From assembly GCF_932526225.1 (NCBI RefSeq), contig NC_064040.1:4089681-4153680 (forward strand): a DNA stretch of 64,000 bases. Direction: 5' to 3'. Origin of the DNA: Nematostella vectensis (lineage: Eukaryota > Cnidaria > Anthozoa > Actiniaria > Edwardsiidae). The notes beneath the pieces were generated by a model. The model did no database searches. It had not been told where the DNA came from and saw nothing but the letters and a program-made list of their open reading frames with translations. This document shows positions 13,101 to 24,695 of the stretch, piece by piece. Each line of letters starts with the position of its first letter. The first letter of the stretch is position 1. The translations under genes were made by a program, and so were the position numbers.

Positions 13101-16100
13101 TAATGCTCATAACTTGTCTTATGGAGTTGGTACTGTAAGTCTTTTAAGGTGACTTGAAAGGAATTCCAAGCTAACCCAAGCGTGTCTAGGCCAAGTTGCC
13201 TTTTTTTGCTGTAACTCGCACAATGCGCACATTTTAGATATCATACTTGGACCCAATAACGGCATATCCTTCTGTAATAGCTGCGACTTATTCAATTTTT
13301 TATAGTCTTGGCATTTTTAATAATATTGCGATCAAAGTAAACTCCATATCAGCGCTTCTGAGGCCTCCAAAAAAATTGTGCAGGTATTTTTGCATGTTAC
13401 TTTGTCAATCTTCCTCATCACACTTGGTGGACATTTCCTGAAAACAAGAGCAAAATCGTAGGACGGATTTATGCGTCCTAAATGTAAATAATCAAAATAG
13501 TAAAGTTATGTTTAGAGCCTTGCATGTGTGTTAATTGTTTTTTATTAGACATAAGAATTTTTTCTCATTTTATGATTTGACCAGTTAGAAGATGTCGTTG
13601 TTTGATGTCTATGTTGTGATTATTTGAAATATTTTACGAACATACAAGTTTTCTTCCTGTGTTCTTTTAGAATAAGTAGTGTTACTACCTGGGTTATTAG
13701 CCGCAATCTTGATAAATTGCCACGTTGTAAATTATCAGAATAGGAAGTTGGACTACTCCCCTCCCTCTCAGAAACAGAGAATTTACACCCCCTTTCAAAG
13801 GAGTGAACTCCACACCGTGGCATTAGCATTTATCAACAAAGACGGCTTTGGAGCAATGCCCGAACTCAACTCATGTCATACCAAATACTAAAAAAGTCTA
13901 TTTCGCAAGAAAGAATAAACATTCCGCTCTGGCATCTTGACTGAACCAAGTAATAGCATGGTGGTATATGTCTATGAGTGATTGAGGGCCAAGTAGGAAA
14001 ACTAGTCACCTAAATCGAACCCTCAAATAGTGGTGTTTACACTTCTCTATCTTCATATTAGGCGAAGGTTTGGCCAAGTCTTGGAAATGTAAAAATCCTC
14101 TGGTTTGCTTTTTACTACAGATGATCAACCTGATGCTTCACATATTATAGGTTCTTAGATGACTTTTAGTCAATAAAGTTCATGTTCGGGTCTTTTGAAG
14201 AAGATTGTAAAGACATTTGAATTTGTATAATTAATTGCAAGATATTTTACTCTGCAATTAAAGAAAGCTATGAAATGCAGAAATGTGTCCTGTGATTTTG
14301 CTCTTGTTTTCAGGAATGTCCACCAAGTGTGTTGAAGAAGATTAACAAAGTAAGGTGCAAAAATATCTGCACAATTTTTTTTGGGAGGCCTAAGAAGCGT
14401 TAAAAGCTAGTTTACTTTGATCGTAATATTATTAAAAATACCAACGAAAACGAAAAATTGAATAAGTCGCAGCTATTACAAAAGGATAGGCTGTTATTTG
14501 GTCCAAGTATGATATCTGAAACGTGCACATTGCGCGAGTTACAGCAAAAAAGGCAGCTTGGCCTAGATGTGTTGGGCTAGCTTGGAATTTCTTTTGAGTC
14601 ACCTTAAAAGTATACTAGATGGATTTGGTAGTTCTTAGAAAACACTCTTACCAAAAAGTATAATGGATGATGGAGTGTGTAGTTCTCAAAAAACACCATT
14701 AGCAAAAAGTATTATAGATGGAGTCAGTAGTTAAAAAAAAAAAACACCCTTACCAAAAAGTATAATGGATGCAGTGTGTAGTAGTTCTTAGAAAACATCC
14801 TTAGCAAAAAGTATCATAGATGGAGTCAGTAGTATAAAAAAAAAACACCCTTACCAAAAAGTATAATGGATGCAGTGTGTAGTAGTTCTCAAAAAACACC
14901 CTTAGCAAAAAGTATCATAGATGGAGTCAGTAGTTTTTAGAAAACACCCTTACCAAAAGTATAATGGATGGGGTGTGTATGTAGTTCTCAAACAACACCC
15001 TTAGCAAAAAGTATCATAGATGGAGTCAGTAGTTTAAAAAATAACACCCTTACCAAAAAGTATAATGGATGCAGTGTGTAGTAGTTCTTAGAAAACACCC
15101 TTACAAAAAGTATAATCGATGGAGTCAGTAGTTTTTAGAAAACACCCTTACCAAAAGTATCATGGATGCAGTGTGTTGTTCTTAGAAAACACCCTTACCA
15201 AAAAGTATCATAGAAGAAGCCAGTAATGAGGCCGCTGTGGACTTGGTCAATTCCCATACTATCAAGTATGCCAGAGGAACGCACAGAGAGCCCATTGTGA
15301 CACATAGCTAAAGTAGATTATGAGAGAGCAATATTACAAGGATGGGCAGCTAAAAATTAAATTTAAAGTAGCTTCTATTACAAAAATTGATCAGCAATAT
15401 AGCATAGCATATTACCCACCAGTCGCATGCCAAGATAATTATTCTCCCCGTAAAGGTCCCCAGGCTTGTCAAATGGAAATGTACCATTGTACCCAGTCAG
15501 ATAACCAGACAGTGCTATAAGCATCTGGGGGAAAAGAGACACAAAATATCAGCCTTGATATAATAAAAGACACTGTATCAAGCAAAACTTTAGAAATCCT
15601 TGAACACATAGCCTTATACATCCCCCTTTGAATGCTTACTGAATTTCAAGTAGCCAAGATATACTAAAGCGTGCGCAGTATACAATAAACCCTGAATTAA
15701 ATGTACCTTAGCCAGGGGAGGGTGGACATCAAAAAAGAATTCCCCCTTGATATAGAAGTTAGCATGCTTCCCAAAGTGTGTTTCATCCCAGCTGCAAATA
15801 TGAAAAAAAACATTAGAAGTTTTTACAAAAAATAGTAAAAAAAGGTAAAAAAGTAGATATAGCAATCTAACAATGTAAAAAAGAATTCAAAATGGATGAA
15901 AATTATCCAACATTTTTGAGTCAACATTTTTAGTTGCCAGACAGAAAGAAAAAGTCACTTGTTAAAAAATATTGTCTTGCAATCTTGAACCTTGAGGTAT
16001 TTTGCTCTGAAATTATGTCTCTTTGTTGTCTAAAGGTAAAAAAAGGTGGTACAGGCCTTCAACCAGATTTTCTCAATCTCACCTGTCCCATTTAAAATAT

Positions 16101-18333
16101 TGTGGTACTACACATACAGTATAGACTTGGTTGAAAATGTACAATAATATTTATTATGTATTAAAAATTCATTTATAAATATTAATAAGTATAGGCATAG
16201 AAGGATGCATCGTGTGACATTCCTAAATAAACAATCACCATAATTTGCAAATGGCTTGGGTAAAATGGTTAAATGATGGCATGCTAGTGGAATGTGGGTA
16301 TAGCAGGTTGGGGGTGTTTGTGTTCATGGCTGCATGGTTCCCTAATCATGGGCAATGATTACATGGCAGGTATCAGTATATCTAATTAACATCTACTGAC
16401 CCCTAAAGCAGGTTATTTATCACAAGAAAACAACTTAAAATAGCTTAACAAGTTAGACTACCTATGTCTCCACATAAAATGCATGGAATATTTAAAAAAC
16501 AACATACACAGTACTCTTAATTATATAAAGTAAGTACTTGGCAAGGATGAAATTGATTAGGCGTAAACGATGAAATGTTAATTCACGATAAATGTATGAG
16601 AATCTAAAGAATTAGAATTTGCAGATAAGATCAGCTACTCCAGAGGATTTCAATCGTATTAAAAGTAATAACTGTATCAATCTCACGGATTACATACGAG
16701 CTAGGCTAGTATCATGCTAATATAAAAATACTCATTCATCAGAAAATCAAACAAAGGCTACTTGAGAGAATTCAACTTGCGCGTGAGGGAATTTAGATTG
16801 CTAATTATTAAAAATGATCATTCTTTTGCATTTCTTTGGTTTAAAGTACCTATTTTTGGACTGTTATTCTTATCAAGCAAGAGGAACATTAAATAAATAG
16901 TCCATAGCAACAACCTGTGCAAATAGAACTTTTTGGCGGGGCAAACTTTCTACTTACCAGATGTGTCTAGGTTCACTCAGCTTGTAAAGTCTTGTAGCAA
17001 ACGTCAAAAACACAACAACCGAAAAAGCTAAAAGCCTAGCCAGTAGGTAAATCCTAAGCCTAAGTACTTCAAGCTGTTTGTGTTGTTTAACGATAATTTC
17101 TGGGTTTGTTTCGGGTTTGCTGGTGGTGTTATCTTTTGTTGATTTTTCAGAGTTCGCCGGCGGAGTGTCAGAAACCGTCCCGTTACCAGAGGGTGATTTC
17201 TTTTCTCCTGAGTTTTTCTTATGCTTCCCGTGTTTTGTAGGGGCCATCATAGTATAAGCATAGTCTCGGTGGAAGGGCTAGAGTGCTTTTAGCGACAATT
17301 TTGCAGATGATATTCGCACTCGCTCGGTTGGAAACAAATCACTCGTTCGAAACAAACGCACGAAACCAGGCCTCCCCTGCAAGCCAGGCAAGCGGAAGTG
17401 ATCTTTTACTTCCGGACGAACAAATGTCCGACAATAGATTGCTTGCTTTTATATTTTCTACGTACTAGTACGGACTCTGATAATGTTTCTGAATAAGAAT
17501 ATAAATAGAACGAAGGATAAAATTCCCCCAAAAACCTGACCAAGAGATCCTTTTTTGCGAGCCGATTATTATTATTTTATCGACATTAACTCCGTATTCG
17601 TCAGTACGAATTACGACAGTGAAGAAAGATCTTTCTTGGCTATGATACGCAGTCAGTGAAAAAAAAAATACAAAAAAAAACTAAATAAAAAAACAAACAA
17701 ACAACAACAACAAAAGTCATGAAAGGTCCATCCTCAATAGGATCAATGCCTTTGAAAAACAATAATACAAATTTAAGCCTCGACCCGTTTTTCTCTAAAA
17801 ATCGGGACGGGAAGCATTTTTTGGCCTTAAAACACACATTGCTGCATGAAACAGATACTTTTTGCAAGAGGAAAAAAAACAATTTCTAAAAATAATCAAT
17901 AGTGTAATTGTCGTACTTACCAAACCCAGTCAGGTTCAGTTATGGAGTAGTATCTTGTAGCCACCGTCAGAAAAACAATAGCAGTGAACGCAAGAAGATT
18001 ACAGAGAGACATTAGCCGTGCCTCTTTCTCGTCACCAGCGGGGGAAACATTACCACTAAAAATATCTCGCAACCATGAAAAATTTGAGCCTTCCTTCGAT
18101 TGCCGCGCTTTCTCCGAAAGAATCTGTTTGATGCTCTTTTTCACTGGCGGTTTTTTGCTGCCGCAACTTTTAAGAGACTGATTTTTGTTTTTCCTATGTC
18201 TTAGCTCCCCGTTTACATGCGATTCATTCCCGATGTCCAATTTGTCTTTAAGAACTTCTGTTTCAGATTTTGTTTCTTTTTCATTATTCGAAGTATCGTC
18301 GTTTCCAACCCGAGTCTCTTGTCCGCGGTCCAT
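1182..18333 (-). CDS. POMT2: Protein O-mannosyltransferase 2 (21 coding exons, two alternative first exons)
   Basis: This GT39 enzyme of the ER membrane, working with POMT1, transfers mannose from dolichyl-phosphate-mannose to Ser/Thr, for example on dystroglycan. Exons in transcript order: 17921-18333 or 16958-17250 (alternatives), 15707-15791, 15420-15524, 15199-15307, 12936-13044, 12761-12811, 12424-12517, 12148-12254, 11775-11857, 11253-11362, 10886-10964, 6735-6795, 5896-5974, 5425-5576, 4357-4445, 3824-3900, 3436-3507, 2699-2855, 1877-2017, 1546-1660, 1182-1302. All junctions agree in phase. Product is 762 or 802 aa (human about 750). With the short first exon, the PMT domain spans about residues 70-320 ([30 protein letters not shown]), MIR repeats about 340-530 ([22 protein letters not shown]), and the C-terminal PMT domain about 570-760 ([34 protein letters not shown]). 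POMT2 is preferred over POMT1 on the C-terminal motifs and the ending KWMDSWEV. Confidence 0.95.
2083..2620. repeat. C-rich minisatellite in POMT2 intron 18
   Basis: About sixteen degenerate units of roughly 34 bp fill the short intron between exons 18 and 19. Each is built on ACCCCCATGCACTACACTAC followed by CATCTCCCC or a variant. All three plus-strand frames stay open here and give His/Pro/Thr-rich pseudo-peptides; these are not proteins. Confidence 0.9.
3004..3403. mobile_element. Inverted-repeat MITE flanked by GTT
   Basis: The ends are reverse complements beginning AGGGCGCGTTTTTTTCCTA and running for well over 60 bp. The element is flanked by GTT at 3001-3003 and 3404-3406, a possible 3-bp target duplication. 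A second copy of the terminal motif, at about 3198, points inward from the middle and suggests a composite. There is no coding capacity. It lies only 32 bp from POMT2 exon 17. Confidence 0.75.
4304..4318. repeat. Poly-G homopolymer in POMT2 intron 15
   Basis: An uninterrupted run of at least fifteen G sits about 40 bp downstream (gene sense) of the exon 15 donor. Its true length is likely to be unreliable in any assembly. Confidence 0.85.
4531..5333. mobile_element. MITE family A, copy 1, interrupted by another MITE
   Basis: The outer element has inverted ends of the form ACTCTTTTTTT then ATAAGAACGTC. Removing the insertion at 4558-5058 restores a sequence collinear with the uninterrupted copy at 53181-53503. 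Shared landmarks are AATTTTCAGTTG, AAGGCTGAAAATG against AAGGTTGAAAATA, GCTGAGCCTC against TCTGAGCCTC, and TCTCAGGCT before the right end. It lies in POMT2 intron 14. Confidence 0.8.
4558..5058. mobile_element. Harbinger-like MITE with TAA target duplication
   Basis: This 501-bp insertion starts TGCCTGGTGCACACTAG and ends with its complement, CTAGTGTGCAACAGGCA. TAA lies at 4555-4557 and again at 5059-5061. A 3-bp TWA duplication is typical of PIF/Harbinger elements. Inside it, ACATAACGACAT-type motifs repeat in both orientations, and a second element start (TGCCTAGTGCACACTAGCG) appears near 4751, so it looks like a dimer. Confidence 0.8.
6330..6605. repeat. About 70-bp tandem repeat, three to four units
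   Basis: Units carry TATAAAATTCGACCAACTGCTATCC, then TTAGGGG and a CGATTC(A/T)GCTAT tail. A related inverted fragment occurs at about 20099-20160, so the unit is part of a dispersed family. It lies in POMT2 intron 12. Confidence 0.75.
6905..10850. repeat. 4-kb minisatellite in POMT2 intron 11, 54-bp unit with higher-order structure
   Basis: More than seventy units of about 54 bp, for example TTGTCTATTGGATCCTGGTC followed by TATCTACGTCAAGGGTTTC and TTCTACGTAGTG. Variants include a CAGTA insertion and a TCTAGGGCGTCC form. Long blocks recur 712 bp apart (about 8829, 9541; 9007, 9719), showing multi-unit amplification. Because 54 is divisible by three, several frames on both strands stay open for up to 290 codons. 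The array lies wholly between exons 11 and 12. Confidence 0.95.
13141..14610. mobile_element. Foldback element with about 335-bp inverted arms
   Basis: The left arm (13141 to about 13478) and right arm (about 14275 to 14610) are imperfect reverse complements. Both begin CTTTTAAGGTGACT, then share GAATTCCAAGCTA or close variants, CGCAATGTGCAC-type motifs, AGTCGCAGCTATTAC and TTGCTCTTGTTTTCAGGAA. The roughly 800-bp centre has no convincing transposase. I could not find an unambiguous target duplication. It lies in POMT2 intron 4. Confidence 0.85.
14620..15198. repeat. Minisatellite built from the POMT2 exon 4 splice donor
   Basis: About eleven units of roughly 50 bp adjoin exon 4 (15199-15307). 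In gene sense each contains ATACTTTTTGGTAAGGGTGTT, which is the last bases of exon 4 plus its 5' splice site, or a variant. Units alternate between an intact form (TTGGTAAGG) and one in which GT has become GC (TTTGCTAAGG), giving a dimeric higher-order repeat. Confidence 0.85.
16958..17250 (-). CDS. POMT2: POMT2 proximal alternative first coding exon (1a)
   Basis: It opens with two in-frame ATGs and encodes a Lys/Ser/Thr-rich cytoplasmic segment of about 65 residues. A hydrophobic helix follows ([19 protein letters not shown]), then KLSEPRHI and the donor TG|GTAAGT. It leaves the reading frame two bases into a codon, as exon 2 (15707-15791) requires. It lies about 1.2 kb from exon 2 and about 670 bp downstream of alternative exon 1b. 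Confidence 0.85.
17921..18333 (-). CDS. POMT2: POMT2 distal alternative first coding exon (1b)
   Basis: It encodes a longer, charged N-terminus of about 107 residues and then a helix related to that of exon 1a ([18 protein letters not shown], followed by [10 protein letters not shown]). The donor TG|GTAAGT has the same phase as exon 1a, so either can join exon 2. Splicing 1b into 1a is not expected, because 1a has no acceptor at its start. The two exons look like an old duplication of the coding first exon, each perhaps with its own promoter. A pseudogenised tandem POMT2 copy is an alternative, but no second copy of exon 2 is visible between them. Confidence 0.8.
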
Positions 18334-19643
18334 GTTTGGTAGACGCCCACTAGTGCGGCAATATCAAAACGCGTGTAGCGAAAATAAAAATGGCATTCAC
18401 CGCAGTTCCCCCAAGACAATTTCTCATAACAGGACTTGTACCTGGAACTGTGTAAAATGGTTTACTTTTTGTTAGATTTGTCTGACGAGCTGGCAACGTT
18501 CCGTTCGCGAACTTCGCGGGTTCACATGGCAACGGTATGATGTGGCAGAATTACACGTAACAACAAAGGGTTACGGAGACAAACCAGAAAAAAACTCGGG
18601 TTGTCATGAATAAACGATCTAAGACTCGCAAAGGACAAGAACAGTCGTTAAACGCAATTCAATAGCAAGATTCGTGAAATTTGCCCTTATATATTCTTGA
18701 AACTCTCTCTTAGTGGCCAGGCTAGCGCACGTCGCACTATATGACGTATACAAAGAGTCCCATAGTCTTAGAAGGAAGCAATTTCGGCGCAAAGTTTGAC
18801 CTAACAACGAAGAGATTGACCGAGTGAAAACCTCTTCACATCCCACTTCTATTCACTCAACATTTCGCACATTTTTCCTATCATGTATAGCGCAAGGCAT
18901 GTAAGACCCGATTTTTAAGCCGCGCTCCTACCGTGCGGAATCTAATTGTCTATTTGTATCGACACAAATACATCGGGTTTAACGTTAATTCAGACGTCGC
19001 ACTTAAAAAGTCGCGCTCATGTAGATGATTTTCAAAAGGGGATTAAAATGATCAATTCTAACAGCTCGGTGAGTCTCGTGTGTTTTGTGAATTGAATTTT
19101 GTGTATTTTGACTTTCATATAAATCTCAAACACAACAAAATGTGAGCTTGGGCTCCCTGTGATATAACACTGTCAAAAAAAAAAACTTCTAAATTACTAT
19201 TTTCTTTCTTTTTCAAAAATGACCTTTGAAAACCCATCAGTTACTAATTGTAGCACAGCATTTGACACAAACTTGTGTCTGATTTCGTCTCTTTAAAGAG
19301 GAAGAGGTTGATTAAATGGATTAAATGGAATGGATTGATTATTTTGTATAAAGGTGAGGATTTAGGATTTTAAAAGTTTTGCAACTCTGTTATTTACATA
19401 AAGAAAATGGGATGTCGCCACCCCCAAAACATTAGACATCTTAAGATTTACAAAAGTAGAGAGTGTCAGTGCACACACAATATATTTTTTGAGGGTTCAA
19501 AGAAATGTAATTTGAGCCCAGTTATTGCCCCTCTGCTGTCGTAAATCTTAAGTTTCTATTTATGACTGTGCTAGAGTATTTCATCTAGTAGGCACTCAAA
19601 ACCAGTGAAATAAGCAGCTTCATATACCTCAAAATTTAATATT
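18334..19643. other. Region between POMT2 exon 1b and the 3' end of CCDC32
   Basis: No convincing exon is seen on either strand. It should hold the distal POMT2 promoter and the 3' UTR of the CCDC32-like gene. Short open frames near 18400-18850 lack splice context and resemble nothing. Confidence 0.5.
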
Positions 19644-20985
19644 CTACTCAGGTTCCTGTTGTATCAAGCACTCTGTTTCCTCTTTGTTGATAGGTTGCTG
19701 TGGGAAGGCATGCCTATATATATCATTACAGTAGCCAGTTCTTTGAGTCTGTGCTTCATCCACAATGTAAGCTTCTGTGGTAATAAATTGTATAGATTCT
19801 ACTGCCATCATTCTATTCAGCTGTGATTCCTTTGCCTCATGTAACCCTTGAAGAAGATGTTTTGAGGTAAGTTGGGAAGAGTCTTTGCCTTTGATTTTCT
19901 TGAGCTTGGCCTCTAAAAGATGGGAAATTGATGTGTGGAGTCAATGTCAGATCTATGAGTATACCAACAAAGAATTGGATGAGGTAAAGGTTCTAAAATC
20001 TTAAGAGCGAAAACATTGAGTATTCAATATTCCAGCCATATGAAAAGAAAGAGGTGTTTGCACATTGTTTCAGGCGATTCAGGCCACCATTAGTGTGAGA
20101 CCCCTAAGAGATAGCAGAATAAGAAAAATCCTTAAAAAACCCTAAGGGATAGCAGTTCATTGAACTTAAAATGCTAAAATGCTGATCGATTAAACCCATC
20201 TACTTTTCTGCAGACTCTCCCATACCTGTGAATGTCTGAAAATCTCATGGCTTGAGATTTTTTTGGGGGAGGGGTGGGGTATACTATTTTTTGGGGGGAG
20301 GGGTGGGTATACCTTCGCAGGCATTTGCCACATAGAAAGGTCTCGCTGCACAAATCCACTTATAGATTTCACGATGGTGTCAGATAAATTGCGCTACCTA
20401 AGGAAACTATTTTTTTTTTATTATTTTGATAGGAAATAGCCAAAATGTAGATTTTCTATAGAATAATTTTTCTGAAGCGATAAAAATCGCTAAGAAGTGG
20501 GAGATTTGGTGCTTTGAGATGTCCAAAACTTTGAGACTCCCGCCATATGGGACAGTTGACAGGTTTGCTTTCCGTGGGGAGGGGTTTACTGTTTATGATA
20601 GAGCTACCGCAGCTTACACAAGGGGGCCAAAATGGGTCATTTTTTATAAGAAATCTTCAAAACTATTCATTTTCCATATGATTTGTCCACCTTCATGCAT
20701 AAACTTCATGCATAAGCAATACAACTATAAGAACACTTCACCAAAATAAATGATAAGGATACTTGCTTAGTTAAGATTTCGTTACATACCAAGTGTCTCC
20801 AGGTATTTCTCAGAGCTGATGTTGTGATCCGTCTTGCCCGGTCCCTCGATCGCCGTGATATTATGAGTCGTAGGTTCTTCAGAAAATGTTTCCCATTCGC
20901 TAACAGACTGCGTACTTTGCCGTTGATTTACTTCTGTGTTTTTATTTTCGCTACTTTCACCATCTTCATCCTTGTTGGCCGCCAT
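19644..20985 (-). CDS. CCDC32: CCDC32-like protein
   Basis: Two exons, 20790-20985 and 19644-19912, join in phase (CTTG|GTATGT to TTTTAG|AG) to give 154 aa. The junction reads YLETLEAKLKKIKG and is followed by LTSKHLLQGLHEAKESQLNR. This matches the coiled-coil core of animal CCDC32 (YLxxLExKLxxIKG, then TSKxxLxxLxxAK). CCDC32 is a small cytosolic protein that aids AP2 adaptor assembly in clathrin endocytosis. The N-terminal 60 residues are acidic and Ser/Thr-rich, as in the family. It faces METTL5 head to head. Confidence 0.75.
20255..20310 (+). other. Duplicated G-run cluster, potential G-quadruplex
   Basis: Two copies of a T-run then G5-6 A G4 T G3-4 T ATAC motif lie side by side, giving six G-runs of three or more within about 50 bases of the plus strand. 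It lies in the CCDC32 intron. Confidence 0.6.
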
Positions 20986-22744
<1,759 letters not shown>

Positions 22745-23777
22745 CAAATTCCTCAGGAATTGGATTATTGAGTACACAAAAAATAATTAATATTGAATTA
22801 GGGAGAGTAAGTGCCTTCCCTGCTAACAGAGGCCTCTTTTCCCTTGGCGTTCGCGAGTGCCAGCCCACCGAAATATAGAGAAGAGAGGCCTCTGCCAGCA
22901 GGGAAGTGAGTACCAAAAGATCCTGTAAATTATATTCACATTTTGTTGAAAAATCTAACTGACTATTTGTTTGATAACAAAATATATCGTACAAACAAAA
23001 CAGCCACTCTCAAAGACCAAATGATCAACCTCTAACTTTGAAATAGTTAGGCTTTGGGAAGTACTCTAGAGGAGAAGATCCACCCATTCTCATCCTCTCA
23101 AAAAATGAGGAGGACAAACAGCAACTTTAAGTGGTATTTTTAGAGAGATTAAGAGGAACTCTGCCTTGTTAACACCCAAATGGAACAATTTATTGTCATT
23201 CCACGTGGCCGCAAGAGTGCTCGATGATGACATACGAAAGGGGAAGAGGTTATTGGATAGGAAAAAGAAGAGTAATGATACTTTTAAAAGAAGTCCGGTT
23301 CTTTCTACGTGGTTTGTCTTTGCAGGGCGCGAGAGTGCTCTATGATTACCTACGGAAAAGGAAGTGGTTAGCAGATAGGGGAGAGAGAGGTATTTCTAGA
23401 AGGTGATGTAAAGCGCCTTGGCACTGTCTGCTGTTAAATACTCCTGTCATAACAGGAACCGCACCCATAGGAATCACCACCAATGCATGGTCCATCTGTT
23501 TTAGAGAAACCGTACGTGCGGAGTAATAGATATCCCAACCCAGCAGCTTACGCTGTCAGCACAGAGAGAATCGTGACTTAGCCACATAGCACCTTTTTTT
23601 ACCAATCTAATCGTCTGAATACCAAGAATATAAACATCTTTGCGAGATCTTTTGTCTTTGAAAAAGAATGTGTATGGAATTGCGTCGCGCGAACTTTCTT
23701 TTGTGCACGTTTTATAAAAAGATTTTAATAAACATTCAATAAATAGTTTATTTATCATAATTGCTCATTCATTCATG
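22745..23777. other. Intergenic region between METTL5 and the intronless gene
   Basis: It contains a hairpin repeat at about 22810-22915 and a diverged direct duplication at about 23211-23275 and 23328-23394. The two duplicated copies share AGAGTGCTC(G/T)ATGAT and can be read as ARVLDDDIRKGKRLLDR and ARVLYDYLRKRKWLADR. This might be a decayed duplicated exon, but no gene model is possible. Confidence 0.45.
22810..22915. repeat. Hairpin repeat, family C, copy 1
   Basis: The arms CCCTGCTAACAGAGGCCTCTTTT and AGAGAGGCCTCTGCCAGCAGGG are reverse complements around a centre containing TTCGCGAG and CCAGCCCA. A related copy in the opposite orientation lies at about 58786-58862. Such short dispersed hairpins are usually non-autonomous elements. 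Confidence 0.7.
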
Positions 23778-24695
23778 TCAAATTTGTGGAAGTCTAATCG
23801 TATCCTGTTTAGATTCAGAATCTTCTTTATAATTTGAGCTGAATAAAGGCATCGGTCCTCGTTTTTCTCTTGGCACAACAAGTTTTAATTTGTCTGGTTT
23901 TCCACTCAAGTCTGGTAATTTATCGCGGGTTTTTTGCACGGTGAGCCGTGGTAACACGATCGACTTCTGTCTCACCATCTCAATAAAAGCTTTCTCGTGC
24001 TTAGTAACACCTTGGACCTCGGTAGCCATGCGACATTTATCTCGTAGGATCGCCATATTACTAAACGTTCTTGTATTCATTTCTCTCTCACTTTTCGTGT
24101 GTTTGTAAAGACGATCGAGTTTCTGAAATAAATACAGATAATCATTCCCAAGCGCCTTTTCATGACCGTCTCTTCTTTCTTTGTACCTAGCAAGCAAAGT
24201 TTCAAACTGGTCCGTGCCAGTGATAGGTTTCGTATATGTGTCATAGTCCGCCGTTGGTTTCCTGGCGTCTTTGAGTGGGCTGTGCTTTTTACCAATGACT
24301 GGCAGTGAGTTTTCAGACTCCATGAATAAAGTCGCATCTCGTGCGGCATGGTGAGCAAAGAAAAGCTGATTTCTCATGCTTTGTGGAGGTCGAAATGATG
24401 TGATTACTTTATAGTTCCCATACGAGTTTTGCTGCATTTTATCTTCCGCGTAAACCACCAAAGGCCCAGCTTTTCCAACATGCTCAAATTTAAGCAAACG
24501 TAGGTCGTTTGATTCTGTAGGGAGAGTGGTTTGCTTGCCGTTTTCTATGGCCGATTTGATGCGTGTGTTGTTAATGCTTGCCTCAACTCGTAGCTCATTG
24601 CGTGTCGATCGTGTTTTCCGAGACTTTTCTCTTTTCCTACTTGAATTTGGTTTCACGGAATCACTTAACTTAAAGCTATAGCTTGCCAACGGCAT
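23778..24695 (-). CDS. Uncharacterised intronless protein, 305 aa
   Basis: The open frame continues upstream to 24758, but its first ATG is at 24695 (MPLASYSFKLSD). The protein is basic, rich in Lys and Arg, with no signal peptide, membrane helix or familiar motif. A basic N-terminus (SSRKREKSRKTRSTR) is followed by a middle segment with FETLLARYKERRDGHEKALGNDYLYLF that could be helical. The C-terminus carries several KP- and RP-type stretches. Its length and normal amino-acid mix argue for a real gene. I do not recognise the family. Lack of introns among intron-rich neighbours suggests a retrocopy or a fast-evolving lineage gene. Confidence 0.65.
   Translation of the reverse strand: MPLASYSFKLSDSVKPNSSRKREKSRKTRSTRNELRVEASINNTRIKSAIENGKQTTLPTESNDLRLLKFEHVGKAGPLVVYAEDKMQQNSYGNYKVITSFRPPQSMRNQLFFAHHAARDATLFMESENSLPVIGKKHSPLKDARKPTADYDTYTKPITGTDQFETLLARYKERRDGHEKALGNDYLYLFQKLDRLYKHTKSEREMNTRTFSNMAILRDKCRMATEVQGVTKHEKAFIEMVRQKSIVLPRLTVQKTRDKLPDLSGKPDKLKLVVPREKRGPMPLFSSNYKEDSESKQDTIRLPQI

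Noticed and set aside
14620-15198. CRISPR array
   Set aside because: Units are contiguous, without unique spacers, and derive from the neighbouring exon. The same holds for all other arrays here, and the DNA is animal nuclear.
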